Shown one piece after another: positions 52,949 to 61,783 of a DNA stretch of 64,000 nucleotides. Origin of the DNA: Palsa-883 sp963847615. Its GTDB lineage: Bacteria; Pseudomonadota; Alphaproteobacteria; Acetobacterales; Acetobacteraceae. The translations under genes were made by a program, and so were the position numbers. Within the stretch, counting starts at the first letter, position 1; the number at the start of each line of letters is the position of its first letter. The stretch spans positions 496,001-560,000 of the forward strand of contig CAWKAN010000025.1 of the NCBI GenBank assembly GCA_963847615.1, written 5' to 3'. Below the pieces are notes generated by a model. The model saw only the letters and a program-made list of their open reading frames with translations. It was not told the origin of the DNA and did not search any database.

Positions 52949-53911
52949 TCAACCCAGGCGAGCGCTGATGAGCTGCCCGGGGATGTCGTCGGCGACGTCG
53001 GCCGCAATCCGGCGCAACGCGTCCTCGACGAACTGCTGGTGAATCTCGAAGCCACCCGAGCGGCGGCCTAATCGACGCGCCACGACAACGGTGGTCGCTC
53101 CTCCGGCGAAGGGATCTATGACAATACCCCCAGCCGGCGATGCAGCTTTGATGAAAAACTCGGCCAACCCCTCCGGCATTGCCGCGGTATGCGCGACGCC
53201 GCGATGTTGATTGTAGGTCTGAGAGACGCTCACGACATTCCCGGGATCGGCACCGCCCAGCAGGTAGGTTTTGGTCCGATCACGGCCGAACCCTGCTTCT
53301 GTACTGCGGCGCCCCGCCGTGTCCCGTTTACGCCGAGCAATCTCGGCCTCGTCCGCCTTATAGGGCACCCGGACAGCATCAAGATCGAAGTGAGGCTTAG
53401 CCCCCCTGGCGAAATGATAGACATACTCAAAGCTGTCTTTGGTTCGTGGACCGAACCTTCCCGGGACACCATTGGGCTTCGCCCAAACGTAGGTCTCAAT
53501 CCAGCGCCAGCCCATGTTCTGAAGGGCTAACACCAGTTGGTAGACATAGGGATGACGCTGGCCCTTCAGCGGACCCTTGTTGGCGACCCGGTTCTTGATA
53601 TTGATAATTAGACTGCCGCTGGGCTTCGCAGCCTCGTACATGCTGCGTGCGAAAGGCAGAAACCAATCGACATAGCGATCCGGGTGGATGCGGCTGTAGG
53701 CGCGCGCATCGGCGTACGGCGGGCTGGTGAAGAAGAGGTCCACACTTTCCCGCGGCAGTTGATCGAGCAACTGCTCAGCATCACCGTGTAGCACGCCGTC
53801 TGCCAGAATGCGGCGCAACAAATCAACCGGCTGGTCACGGGTAGCAGCCGACATCCGGGCGAACAAGCCGTCGGCACTGTGGACCAGCTTCAGCGCCGTT
53901 TGCCTACTCAT
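52949..53911 (-). CDS. Type II DNA methyltransferase, beta-class (TSPPY, N4C or N6A)
   Basis: A 320-residue methyltransferase with catalytic motif FFTSPPYADAR (about 60-70) before the SAM motif VIDPFAGGATTVVVARRLGR (about 270-289). The TSPPY form and the order suggest a beta-group enzyme, usually N4-cytosine. Between them is a DNA-recognition segment with PNGVPGRFGPRTKDSFEYVY. It is the first gene of the pair and would protect DNA against the endonuclease. Two in-frame Met at the start are absent, so the ATG at 53911 is firm. Confidence 0.9.
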   Translation of the reverse strand: MSRQTALKLVHSADGLFARMSAATRDQPVDLLRRILADGVLHGDAEQLLDQLPRESVDLFFTSPPYADARAYSRIHPDRYVDWFLPFARSMYEAAKPSGSLIINIKNRVANKGPLKGQRHPYVYQLVLALQNMGWRWIETYVWAKPNGVPGRFGPRTKDSFEYVYHFARGAKPHFDLDAVRVPYKADEAEIARRKRDTAGRRSTEAGFGRDRTKTYLLGGADPGNVVSVSQTYNQHRGVAHTAAMPEGLAEFFIKAASPAGGIVIDPFAGGATTVVVARRLGRRSGGFEIHQQFVEDALRRIAADVADDIPGQLISARLG

Positions 53912-54901
53912 TGGCGTCCTGCTGAACCGATGCTCTGTGAGGGGCGAACACGCAGCGTCCCCGTCTTTCGATCATGGCCTGCCCTCACTTTGCCTTTCAT
54001 TTCTGACTAACCCGGCATGCCGAGTCATGCCTAGAGCCAAGCCGAGAACATATCGTGCACAAGGGGCTCGGTAAACAACTTTTCGCTCGGCGCCAGATGT
54101 GCTGCCTTAAGGGCGCGGGATTTGCGCCGTTTTGTGCCGGTTCGCCATCGTTCTGCTGCAGAGCCTGACCTTGCCGGGCTATCGAGCGGAAAACCCTTAT
54201 TTGTGGGTTCAAACGTCCGTTTTCTTTAATCTCAAATTGGCACCGGCCCTTCCGCTCCCGGCCAAAGCCGGCCGACGGTCGGTGCTTGGAGTCTACCCGA
54301 CGGACGTCTGCTGTTGGAAGCCGGGCTGCCGTCCGCGGACCGGACTAAATCGGCGGCTCCCCACCCATTGCAGAAATTCAAACCGACCCACCGGCCATCG
54401 AGCGGGGAAGACTGCCGCTCCCCGCGAAGCGCCTTGCGGATGGCTCTACTCTGCCCTGAGGAACCGGGCCGATGCGACCGGGGATCGCGTCGGTGGAAGA
54501 CGGGCGCGACGCGCGTGGCCTCGGTGCGGCCGGGCCCAGGTGCCGTTCGTCCTGGGGCACCGCGGCCGATCCCGCGCGGTTCTCCCTGTGCTCCGTGAGT
54601 CCTCCCTTGCTTTCTCCGTGTTAGATTCTTGCTTGCTGCCGGCCGAGCGCCCGGGGGCCGCCCGGCTTGGCCCGCGCCGGTGACCGGCAGGCCTCACCGC
54701 CCGACAGCCGATCAGGACACACCATCGGCGTTCATCGGCGTTCATCTGCGGCTTATTTTCTGACTTCGGCCAAGACCGGTCGCGCCGGGGCTGGCTGGCC
54801 CGTTGCCGGCGTGGGCATCGCTCCGGCGGCGGATTACGTGGCGCGGCGGGGCGGCTTGGTGTAAGATTGGCTAACTACATCCTAACGCGCCAGGATCTCA
54901 G
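53912..54901. other. Non-coding stretch with degraded repeat pieces
   Basis: Nearly 1 kb without a credible gene. 53.95-54.25 kb is AT-richer and may hold the restriction operon promoter. At 54575-54650 there are pieces like ctccgtgagtcctcc and ttctccgtgttagattcttgcttgc, resembling decayed arms of the 53-bp inverted-repeat family. At 54724-54753, catcggcgttcatcggcgtt followed by catctgcgg matches the arm type around the GxxExxY pseudogene. Confidence 0.6.
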
Positions 54902-56428
54902 ATGCAACCCATTCCAGACCTCGCCCCGGTCCCCTCGCCCGACCCGCTTGTCGCGCAATCGCGCAACGACCCCAGGCAAGGTCGAACGGCGGGGCCGGGC
55001 GAACCGGACGCGCGTGTGCCGGCTGAGACGGAAGCAAGGCGTGGCTGGTCCGCCTGCGCGGGCCATGACGGCGGGGGGGGCGGTGTAGGTGGCGGCGAGG
55101 CCGGCCTGCCGCGGATCGGCAAGCCGCGCGGCAACCCGAACCTGGCGCCGCGCTGCGGGGCGAAGACGCGCGCGGGCCTCGGCTGCCGCGCGCCGGCGAT
55201 GGGCAACGGGCGGTGCCCCGCGGGTCAAGCCCGCGGGCAGGCTCCGCATGGCGGGTGCAGCACCGGGCCGCGGACGCCGGAGGGGCTCGCCAGGCTGGCC
55301 GCCGCGCGCACCACGCACGGCCGGCATGGCGCGGCCAAGCGGGTGCCGCGCCGCCACCATGGGACGGCGATCACCCGGGCCAGGGTGTTTACCGACGCGG
55401 ATGAGCTTGGGCGGTATCTGTCGCCCGACCTGGTGGCGCGGCTGGACCGGGGGCCGCCCGAGCTGGCGTCGCCGATTTACCCCGCGAACGTGCCAAGTGC
55501 GCCAGTGGCGGACAAGACCCCATGCAACGTGGGGCGGGATGCACGGGGGCGGTTCGCGGCGGGGCCGCGGCGGGTGGTGCCGGGGTGCGTGGTGCGGGGG
55601 CGCGTGGTGCGGGGGCGGGCGGCGGAGCGGGAGATGGCGCGGGCGGAGGCGGCGGCGCTTGCCCCGTGGAAGGCGGGGATCGCCCAGGCGCGGCTGGCCA
55701 AGCGGCTGGTGCTGGCGGGACGCCGGGCGGCTCGGATCGCAAAACGGCGCAACGACCCTATGCAAGGCCGTGCGACTTGTGGGGGACCCGCAATCGGCGC
55801 CGTTGCGCAAGGACCCCATGCAACGGCGAACGGTGCCGGGACCGACGCGGCGCGGTGGGCGGCGCAAGGTGCGGCCGGTCGCGCCGCGATGGAACCGGCC
55901 GGGCGGGGTGTTGCGACGGGCGGCGGGGCTGCAATCGGCGCCGTTGCGCAAGGACCCCATGCAAGGTCGGGCGGTGCCGGCGCCGACGTGGCGGTGCGGG
56001 CGGGGCAAGGTGCGGGCGGTGGCGCCCGGATGGCACCGGGCGGGCGCGGTGCCGCGACGGGCGGCGGGGCGGCAATCGGCGCCGCCGAGCAACGACCCAA
56101 TGCTGAGCCTGCCACCGGGCGGTTGTCCCGGGGGTCGGACGGTGCCGGGATGGCGGCGGCGGGCGGTGCGGGGTTTTGTGCCCTGCGGGTGGCGGCGCCT
56201 CGCGCCTCCGACGAGGGGTGGGGGAAGGCGGCCATTGACGACAAGGAACCCTGGCAACCTGGCGTGCTGTGGCCACCGTCGGGCGGGCTGCGGGCCCGGC
56301 TGCTCGGCACCACCAGCCTCGATAGCAGTCCCGCCGCGGTCATGGTGCGCGGCGGGATGCCGGCGCTGATCGCCGCCGTCGCCGCCGGCGGTGACGTGCG
56401 GGCGGCGTTCGATGCGCTGTGCAAGTGA
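54902..56428 (+). CDS. HGG-motif hypothetical protein with NPMQ-type repeats
   Basis: The N-terminal 180 residues look real: RCGAKTRAGLGCRAPAMGNG, then HGGCSTGPRTPEGLARLAA and ARTTHGRHG, the HGGxSTGPRTxEG signature of an uncharacterised proteobacterial family. An in-frame palindrome (55217-55237, cccgcggg-tcaag-cccgcggg) seems inserted just before HGG. The rest is Gly/Ala-rich with RNDPRQG (N-terminal) and RNDPMQG near 55750; later copies read RKDPMQ only in another frame, so one or two indels are likely. A plausible ordered end follows (LLGTTSLDSSPAAVMVRGG). Function unknown. Confidence 0.55.
   Translation: MQPIPDLAPVPSPDPLVAQSRNDPRQGRTAGPGEPDARVPAETEARRGWSACAGHDGGGGGVGGGEAGLPRIGKPRGNPNLAPRCGAKTRAGLGCRAPAMGNGRCPAGQARGQAPHGGCSTGPRTPEGLARLAAARTTHGRHGAAKRVPRRHHGTAITRARVFTDADELGRYLSPDLVARLDRGPPELASPIYPANVPSAPVADKTPCNVGRDARGRFAAGPRRVVPGCVVRGRVVRGRAAEREMARAEAAALAPWKAGIAQARLAKRLVLAGRRAARIAKRRNDPMQGRATCGGPAIGAVAQGPHATANGAGTDAARWAAQGAAGRAAMEPAGRGVATGGGAAIGAVAQGPHARSGGAGADVAVRAGQGAGGGARMAPGGRGAATGGGAAIGAAEQRPNAEPATGRLSRGSDGAGMAAAGGAGFCALRVAAPRASDEGWGKAAIDDKEPWQPGVLWPPSGGLRARLLGTTSLDSSPAAVMVRGGMPALIAAVAAGGDVRAAFDALCK
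55505..56110. repeat. Five GACCCCATGCAA-type repeat cores
   Basis: Cores have their ATG at 55522, 55760, 55818, 55959 and 56100. The last three are 141 bp apart (47 codons) within a unit containing ggggctgcaatcggcgccg. The core matches that of the array at 43.99-45.63 kb, so the two loci, 10 kb apart, share a repeat family. Confidence 0.8.
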
Positions 56429-56450
56429 GGGCGGGTGGAAGTGGTGGGTG

Positions 56451-56485
56451 GGTGGCGGAAGGCGCTGCGCTTTTCCACCCTACGC
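56451..56485. repeat. Short REP-like hairpin (ggcggaaggcgctgcgc)
   Basis: ggtggcggaaggcgctgcgc followed by ttttccaccctacg forms a stem-loop. A sister copy is at 58389-58424 (ggcggaagacgcttcgctct, then tccgccctacg). Both are intergenic, next to the SIMPL and acyl-CoA synthetase genes. Confidence 0.65.
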
Positions 56486-56545
56486 GGTTGCCGGCGAGTT
56501 GGGCTGGGGGCAGGCTGCGCCCCCACCATTCAGGCGGAGCGCGTC

Positions 56546-57313
56546 ATGATGTGTCGAAATGCCGTTCGTCCCAACTCGGCTCGCACCAGCACGGCGCGCC
56601 CCAACTCGGCGCGCCCCAACTCGGCGCGCCCTTGGGGCCTGCTGTTGGCCGCGGGGTTGGTGCTGGCCGCGGCCTCGGCGCGTGCCGAGACCGTGCTGCG
56701 GCTCAGCGAGACCGCGACCGTGATGGCGCATCCGGACGAGCTCGATGCCGCGCTGCGGGCGGAGGTCACGGCCGCCGATCCGGCCGAGGCGCAGCGTCGG
56801 GTGAACGCGGCGATGGCCGGGGCGTTGGCGGCGGCCAAGGCGGTTGCCGGTGTCACCGTCAGCACCGGCGGCTATTTCGTCTGGCACGTCGGCCCGACGC
56901 CACAGGACCGGACCGAGCGCTGGCAGGCCAACCAGTCGATCGAGCTGACCAGCCATGACGGCGCCGTGCTGCTGAAACTGGTCGGCGAACTGCAGCAGAA
57001 GGGGCTGGCGGTGGGGCAGCTCGGATGGCGTCTGTCCGACAGCGCGACGCGCGCGGCGCGGGCCGAGGCAACGCGCAAGGCGATCGCCGCGCTGCGCGGG
57101 CGGGCCGAGGCGGCGGCGGCGCTGCTCGACCTGCGCTTCGGCTCGTTCAAGGAGGTGCGGCTCGACAGCACAAACCCGCCGCCGTTCGCGCCGCGGATGA
57201 TGCTGATGTCGGGCCAGGCCGCGGCGTCGCCGGCGCCGCCGCCGAACGCCGAGGCGGCGGATGTCGGCATCAGTGCCACCGCGGAGGCTGATGTTGTTCT
57301 GCTATCGAAGTGA
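56546..57313 (+). CDS. SIMPL domain-containing secreted protein
   Basis: A 255-residue protein starting at the first of two adjacent ATGs. A tandem NSARP repeat (ARPNSARPNSARP, from repeats of cccaactcggcgcg) precedes the signal segment WGLLLAAGLVLAAASARA. The mature domain has the SIMPL/DUF541 pattern: VLRLSETATVMAHPDELDAA, VSTGGYFVWHVGPT, SIELTSHDGAVLLKLVGEL and RAEATRKAIAALRGRAEAAA. These periplasmic proteins have no settled role. The DxxxxYxxxW stretch is close to the family norm. Confidence 0.85.
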   Translation: MMCRNAVRPNSARTSTARPNSARPNSARPWGLLLAAGLVLAAASARAETVLRLSETATVMAHPDELDAALRAEVTAADPAEAQRRVNAAMAGALAAAKAVAGVTVSTGGYFVWHVGPTPQDRTERWQANQSIELTSHDGAVLLKLVGELQQKGLAVGQLGWRLSDSATRAARAEATRKAIAALRGRAEAAAALLDLRFGSFKEVRLDSTNPPPFAPRMMLMSGQAAASPAPPPNAEAADVGISATAEADVVLLSK

Positions 57314-57318
57314 CATGG

Positions 57319-58101
57319 TCAGCGGCCGCGGAACACCGGCTGGCGCTTGGCCAGGAAGGCGTCGCGGCCCTCGCGGTGGTCCTCGGTCAGGAACAGCGTG
57401 CTTTGCAGGTCGCGCTCCTGATCCAATGCCGCGTCCAGCCCTTCGGCCAGCAGCCGCTTGGTCAGGGCCAGCGGCAGCGGCGCGGTGGCGGCCAGCGCCC
57501 GGGCACGCTCGCGCGCGAAGTCCAGCGCCGCGCCGGGTGCGACCACGTGGTCAACCAGGCCGATGCGCTCCGCCGCCGCGGCGTCGATCTGCTCGCCGTA
57601 CAGCAGCAACTGCCGGGCGCGGCCCATGCCGACCCGCTGCGGCAGCGTGTGATTGAGCCCGAGGTCGGCGATCAGCCCGATGCGCCCGAAGCCGGCGCCG
57701 AAGCGGGCGTTGTCCGCGGCGACGATGGTGTCGCAGCACAGCGCCAGCGACAGCCCGGCGCCGACCGCATAGCCCTCGACCGCGGCGATGATCGGCTTGG
57801 CGCCGTGCACCATCAGCTTGACCAGGCGATGGGTCAGCCGGAAACGCTCCCGCCCGGCGGCGAGATCGCCGACCTGCATGCCGCTGATGTCGCCGCCGGC
57901 GCAGAAATGCCCGCCGGCGCCGGTCAGCACGATGGCCCGGATGTCGGGGGCGTGCTCGGCGCGGTCGAACGCCTCGATCAGCGCGGCGCGCAGGGCCATC
58001 GACAGCGCGTTGCGCCGTTCGGTGTGGTTCAGCGTCAGGACCAGCGTCGCACCGTCGCGGGCTTCCGCCAGTTGCGCCGTGCCCTGGGCTGCCTCAGTCA
58101 T
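57319..58101 (-). CDS. Enoyl-CoA hydratase/isomerase family protein
   Basis: A 260-residue crotonase. The oxyanion-hole motifs HFCAGGDISGM and GYAVGAGLSLALCCD are clear. The usual PE(I) Glu of hydratases is replaced (RFGAGFGRIGL), so it may act as an isomerase or have another thioester chemistry. It converges on the SIMPL gene (5 bp apart) and is the minus-strand edge of the catabolic cluster. Confidence 0.85.
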   Translation of the reverse strand: MTEAAQGTAQLAEARDGATLVLTLNHTERRNALSMALRAALIEAFDRAEHAPDIRAIVLTGAGGHFCAGGDISGMQVGDLAAGRERFRLTHRLVKLMVHGAKPIIAAVEGYAVGAGLSLALCCDTIVAADNARFGAGFGRIGLIADLGLNHTLPQRVGMGRARQLLLYGEQIDAAAAERIGLVDHVVAPGAALDFARERARALAATAPLPLALTKRLLAEGLDAALDQERDLQSTLFLTEDHREGRDAFLAKRQPVFRGR

Positions 58102-58420
58102 CGTTTCGCTCCGGTGGTGCGGCGGGAGGCGTGGCAGGCTTTGCTCCGACCGCGTGACGCAATGCGTTCGACCGCCGGTTGCCGCAAGTGCCCGCAGCGG
58201 GGATGGCGCGGCCGTGCGCGCACCGGCGGCGGTGCGCGGCGGCGACGCGACGCGGGGATGGCGTTCGGCACATGACGCCGTGAGCGTAGCGGCAGTCGCT
58301 TCGGGTCGGCAACCGCGGGGGCCGGCAGATCGCTTGCCGGCGGGGGGCGGCCCGGCGAGTCCACCTTGGGCCGGCGAGGCCGTGCGGCGGGCGCGGCGGA
58401 AGACGCTTCGCTCTTCCGCC
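58102..58420. other. Intergenic DNA with a REP-like hairpin
   Basis: About 320 bp between two minus-strand genes. No gene supported. The hairpin gcggaagacgcttcgctctt followed by ccgc at about 58389-58424 abuts the 3' end of the acyl-CoA synthetase gene and could terminate or protect its transcript. Confidence 0.5.
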
Positions 58421-60043
58421 CTACGGTTGCCGCGTCTTGTTACGGAGTTCGAACTTCTGAATCTTTCCGGTCGAGGTCTTGGGCAGCGGCGCGAACGTCA
58501 CATGGCGCGGGCATTTGTAGTGGGCGAGGTGGACGCGGCACCAGGCGATGATGTCGGCCTCTGTCACCGCCGGCGCATCCGGCTTCAGCGTGACGAACGC
58601 GTGCGGCGTTTCGCCCCAACGCTCGTCGGGTTGCGCAACGACCGCCGCTTCCATCACCGCCGGGTGCTGGTACAGCGCCTCCTCGATCTCCAACGAGCTG
58701 ATGTTCTCGCCGCCGGAGATGATGATGTCCTTGGCGCGGTCCTTCACCTCGACATAGCCATCCGGGTGCTGCACCGCGAGGTCGCCGGTGTGGAACCAGC
58801 CGCCCGCGAAAGCCTCCGCCGTCGCCTGGGGGTTTTTCAGATAGCCCATCATCACGGTGTTGCCGCGCAGCATCAGCTCGCCCATCGTCGCGCCATCCGC
58901 CGGCACCGGCGCCAGCGTCGCCGGGTCGCGCACCGTCGCTTCTTCCAGCATCGGCGTGTTGACCCCCTGGCGCGCCATGAAGGCGGACTTCGCGCCGATC
59001 TCCATCGCGTCGAGCTGCGGCTGCCACATGCAGACGGTCGAGGGGCCGAAGCTTTCGGTCAGCCCATACAGATGGGTGACGGCGAAGCCCATCGCCTCCA
59101 TCTGGGCGATCACCGCGGACGGCGGCGCGGCGCCGCCGGTGGCGATTTGCACCGTCTGCGGAAAGTCGCGCCGCGCCGCCGCGGGCGCGTGGATCAGCAT
59201 CCCCAACACCACCGGCGCGCCGCACATGTGCGTCACCCTGTGCTCGGCGATCGCGGCGAACACCGGTGCGGCATCGACCCGGCGCAGGCAGACGTGCACG
59301 CCGCCCGCCAGGGTCACCGCCCAGGTATAGGTCCAGCCGTCGCAATGGAACATCGGCAGCGTCCACAGATAGACGCTGCGCGGCGACAGCCCGAAGGTCA
59401 GCGCATTGGCGCAGGCGTTCAGATAGGCGCCGCGATGGTGCAGCACGACGCCTTTCGGATTGCCGGTGGTGCCGGAGGTGTAGTTCAGCGAGATCGCCTG
59501 CCATTCGTCATCCGGCCGGCCCACCGGAAACGCCGGATCGGCGTCGGCGATGAACGCCTCGTAGTCCATGGCGCCGAGGCGCTCGCCGCCGACCGCCAGC
59601 GCGTCGTCGATGTCGATCACCTGCGGCCGGTGCTCCAGCAAGCCAAGCGCCTGCGCCATCACCGGGCTGAACTCGCGATCGGTCAGCAGCAGCTTGGCTT
59701 CCGAGTGGCGCAGAATGAAGGCGATCGAGCTGGCATCGAGGCGAAAATTGATCGGGCACAGCACGGCACCGAGCATCGGCACGCCGTTATGCGCCTCCAG
59801 CATCTCCGGCACGTTGGGGGCCATGATCGCGACCGTGTCGCCCTTGCCGACGCCGGCGCGGGCCAGCGCCGAGGCCAGCCGGCGCGAGCGGTCGAGGAAC
59901 TGCGCATAGGTGATGCGGCGCGCGCCATGGATCACCGCGACGCGCGGCCCATAGACATGCGCGGCACGAACCAGGAACGAAACCGGCGACAGCGGCACGT
60001 GGTTCGCCGCGGTACGATCGAGGTCGTGATCGAAGATGGACAC
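58421..60043 (-). CDS. Acyl-CoA synthetase (AMP-binding)
   Basis: A 540-residue adenylate-forming ligase. The ATP-binding P-loop YTSGTTGNPKGVVLHH (about 188-203), the core HLYGLTESFGPSTVC, GWFHTGDLAVQHPDGYVEVK with the adenylate-binding TGD, and the C-terminal DRAKDIIISGGENISSLEIE plus KTSTGKIQKFELR with the catalytic Lys are all intact. It would activate a carboxylic acid as its CoA ester. It is divergent from the hydratase operon with an 89-bp gap (60044-60132) that must hold both promoters. Confidence 0.94.
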   Translation of the reverse strand: MSIFDHDLDRTAANHVPLSPVSFLVRAAHVYGPRVAVIHGARRITYAQFLDRSRRLASALARAGVGKGDTVAIMAPNVPEMLEAHNGVPMLGAVLCPINFRLDASSIAFILRHSEAKLLLTDREFSPVMAQALGLLEHRPQVIDIDDALAVGGERLGAMDYEAFIADADPAFPVGRPDDEWQAISLNYTSGTTGNPKGVVLHHRGAYLNACANALTFGLSPRSVYLWTLPMFHCDGWTYTWAVTLAGGVHVCLRRVDAAPVFAAIAEHRVTHMCGAPVVLGMLIHAPAAARRDFPQTVQIATGGAAPPSAVIAQMEAMGFAVTHLYGLTESFGPSTVCMWQPQLDAMEIGAKSAFMARQGVNTPMLEEATVRDPATLAPVPADGATMGELMLRGNTVMMGYLKNPQATAEAFAGGWFHTGDLAVQHPDGYVEVKDRAKDIIISGGENISSLEIEEALYQHPAVMEAAVVAQPDERWGETPHAFVTLKPDAPAVTEADIIAWCRVHLAHYKCPRHVTFAPLPKTSTGKIQKFELRNKTRQP

Positions 60044-60132
60044 ACTGCGCTTCCTTGCCTGCCCCGGACCCTTCGCCTAGCGTAAGCTGGTGCATCACCC
60101 GCAACAAGAAACGCCGCTCAGAGGGCACCCGC

Positions 60133-60900
60133 ATGGCCGAGGCCATCAAGCTGACAGTCGAGAATTTCATCGCCACCGTGGTCATGGACCGCCCGCCGGT
60201 GAACGCGCAGAACCACGCGTTCCGCGAGGAGATGATCGGGGTGTTCGATTCGCTGACCGATCGGGACGACGTCCGGGTGGCGATCCTGACCGGCACCGGC
60301 AAGATGTTCTCCGCCGGCGCCGACATGAAGGAGCGGCCGAACCCCGACATTCCCGGCGAATACTGGAAGTTCAACCGCGGCGCGCGCGAGTGCTTCAACG
60401 CGATCCACGAATGCGCCAAGCCGGTGATCGCCGCGGTGAACGGTCCGGCCCTGGGTGCGGGCGCCGGGCTGGTGGCGGCGTGCGACATCATCCTCTGTTC
60501 CGACAACGCCCAGTTCGGCATGCCGGAGATCGATGTCGGCCTGGCCGGCGGGGCGGCGATGCTGCAGACGCTGTTCGGCCATTCGCGCGCCCGGCGCATG
60601 TTCTACACCGGCTGGCGCGTGCCCGCGGCCGAGCTGTACCGCACCGGCGTGGTGGAATGCTGCGTGCCGCTGGAGCAACTGATGCCGGAGGCGATGCAAC
60701 TCGCCGCGGAGATCGCCTCGAAAAGCCCGATCGGCATGCGCTACGCCAAGCAGTCGATGAACACCACGATGCACATGCCCGCGCGCGACGGCTATCGCTT
60801 CGAACAGGGCGTCACGGTATTCCTCTCGAAGACCGAGGACGCGCAGGAGGCGCGGCGGGCCTTCATCGAGAAGCGCAAGCCGGTGTTCAAGGGACGGTAG
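60133..60900 (+). CDS. Enoyl-CoA hydratase/isomerase family protein
   Basis: A 255-residue crotonase from the ATG at 60133. MFSAGADMKERP and GPALGAGAGLVAACDI form the oxyanion hole, and AQFGMPEIDVGLAGGA keeps the first catalytic Glu. It heads a plus-strand operon, 12 bp before the SDR gene. The DMKERPNPDIPGEYW loop suggests a subgroup acting on ring-derived or branched acyl-CoAs, but this is inference. Confidence 0.9.
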   Translation: MAEAIKLTVENFIATVVMDRPPVNAQNHAFREEMIGVFDSLTDRDDVRVAILTGTGKMFSAGADMKERPNPDIPGEYWKFNRGARECFNAIHECAKPVIAAVNGPALGAGAGLVAACDIILCSDNAQFGMPEIDVGLAGGAAMLQTLFGHSRARRMFYTGWRVPAAELYRTGVVECCVPLEQLMPEAMQLAAEIASKSPIGMRYAKQSMNTTMHMPARDGYRFEQGVTVFLSKTEDAQEARRAFIEKRKPVFKGR

Positions 60901-60912
60901 GGCAAAGCCAGG

Positions 60913-61665
60913 ATGGATCTGCAACTGCACGACAAGACGGCGCTGGTGACCGGCGCCAGCATGGGGATCGGCCGCGCGATCGCCAAGGGGCTGGCGGCGG
61001 AAGGCGTGCGGGTCGCGGCGGTGGCGCGGCGCACCGAGCTGCTGGAAACGCTGGCCGACGAGATCGTCGCCGCCGGCGGCAAGCGGCCGGCGCTGATCCG
61101 CCAGGACATCATGGCCGACGATGCCGCGACCAGCCTGCGGGACGCGGCGCTGGGCGAACTGGGCACGGTCGACATCCTGGTCAACAGCGCCGGCGGCAGC
61201 CGCGTCCTGCCGATCGATGCGCCAGAGGAACGCTGGACCGAGGCGATGACGCTGAACTTCACCCGCCAGCGCCAGATCGCCCATGCGCTGCTGCCGCAGA
61301 TGATCGACCGGCGCTGGGGCCGCATCATCAACATCACCGGCAAGTCGGAGCCCGAGCACCTGAACGCCGCGTTCGCCGCCAAGGCGGCGGTGCACGCCTG
61401 GGCGAAGGGGCTGTCGCGCGAGGTGGGACAGTTCGGCATCACGGTGAACTCGATCCCGCCCGGGCGCATCATGAGCGAGCAGATCCGCCGCAACTACCCC
61501 GAAGACTACCGCAAGCAGTTCGCCGAGACGGAAATTCCGCTGCGCTTCTGGGGCGAGCCGGAGGACCTGGCGGTGATGGCGGTGTTCCTGGCGAGCCCGC
61601 TGGCACGCTACGTCACCGGGGCGGTCATTCCGGTGGATGGCGGCCTGCGCCGCTATCAATTCTGA
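60913..61665 (+). CDS. SDR family oxidoreductase lacking the usual YxxxK tyrosine
   Basis: A 250-residue Rossmann protein with cofactor motif ALVTGASMGIGRAIAKGL and NSAGG. In the active-site region the sequence is IINITGKSEPEHLNAAFAAK, so the Lys is present but the Tyr four residues before it is Ala. The downstream GITVNSIPPGRIMSEQI and the terminal VIPVDGGL are typical. It may use another residue or act on a different bond. Part of the hydratase operon. Confidence 0.85.
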   Translation: MDLQLHDKTALVTGASMGIGRAIAKGLAAEGVRVAAVARRTELLETLADEIVAAGGKRPALIRQDIMADDAATSLRDAALGELGTVDILVNSAGGSRVLPIDAPEERWTEAMTLNFTRQRQIAHALLPQMIDRRWGRIINITGKSEPEHLNAAFAAKAAVHAWAKGLSREVGQFGITVNSIPPGRIMSEQIRRNYPEDYRKQFAETEIPLRFWGEPEDLAVMAVFLASPLARYVTGAVIPVDGGLRRYQF

Positions 61666-61783
61666 TCGGGGCGCACGGCATGTGCCGGATGGTGCCGACG
61701 GGGTTTGTGCAAGTACGCAAGATCGGCAACCGGCGGGCTGACCGGAGATACCTGGGTCATATCGAACGAGGGGAACTGCCACG

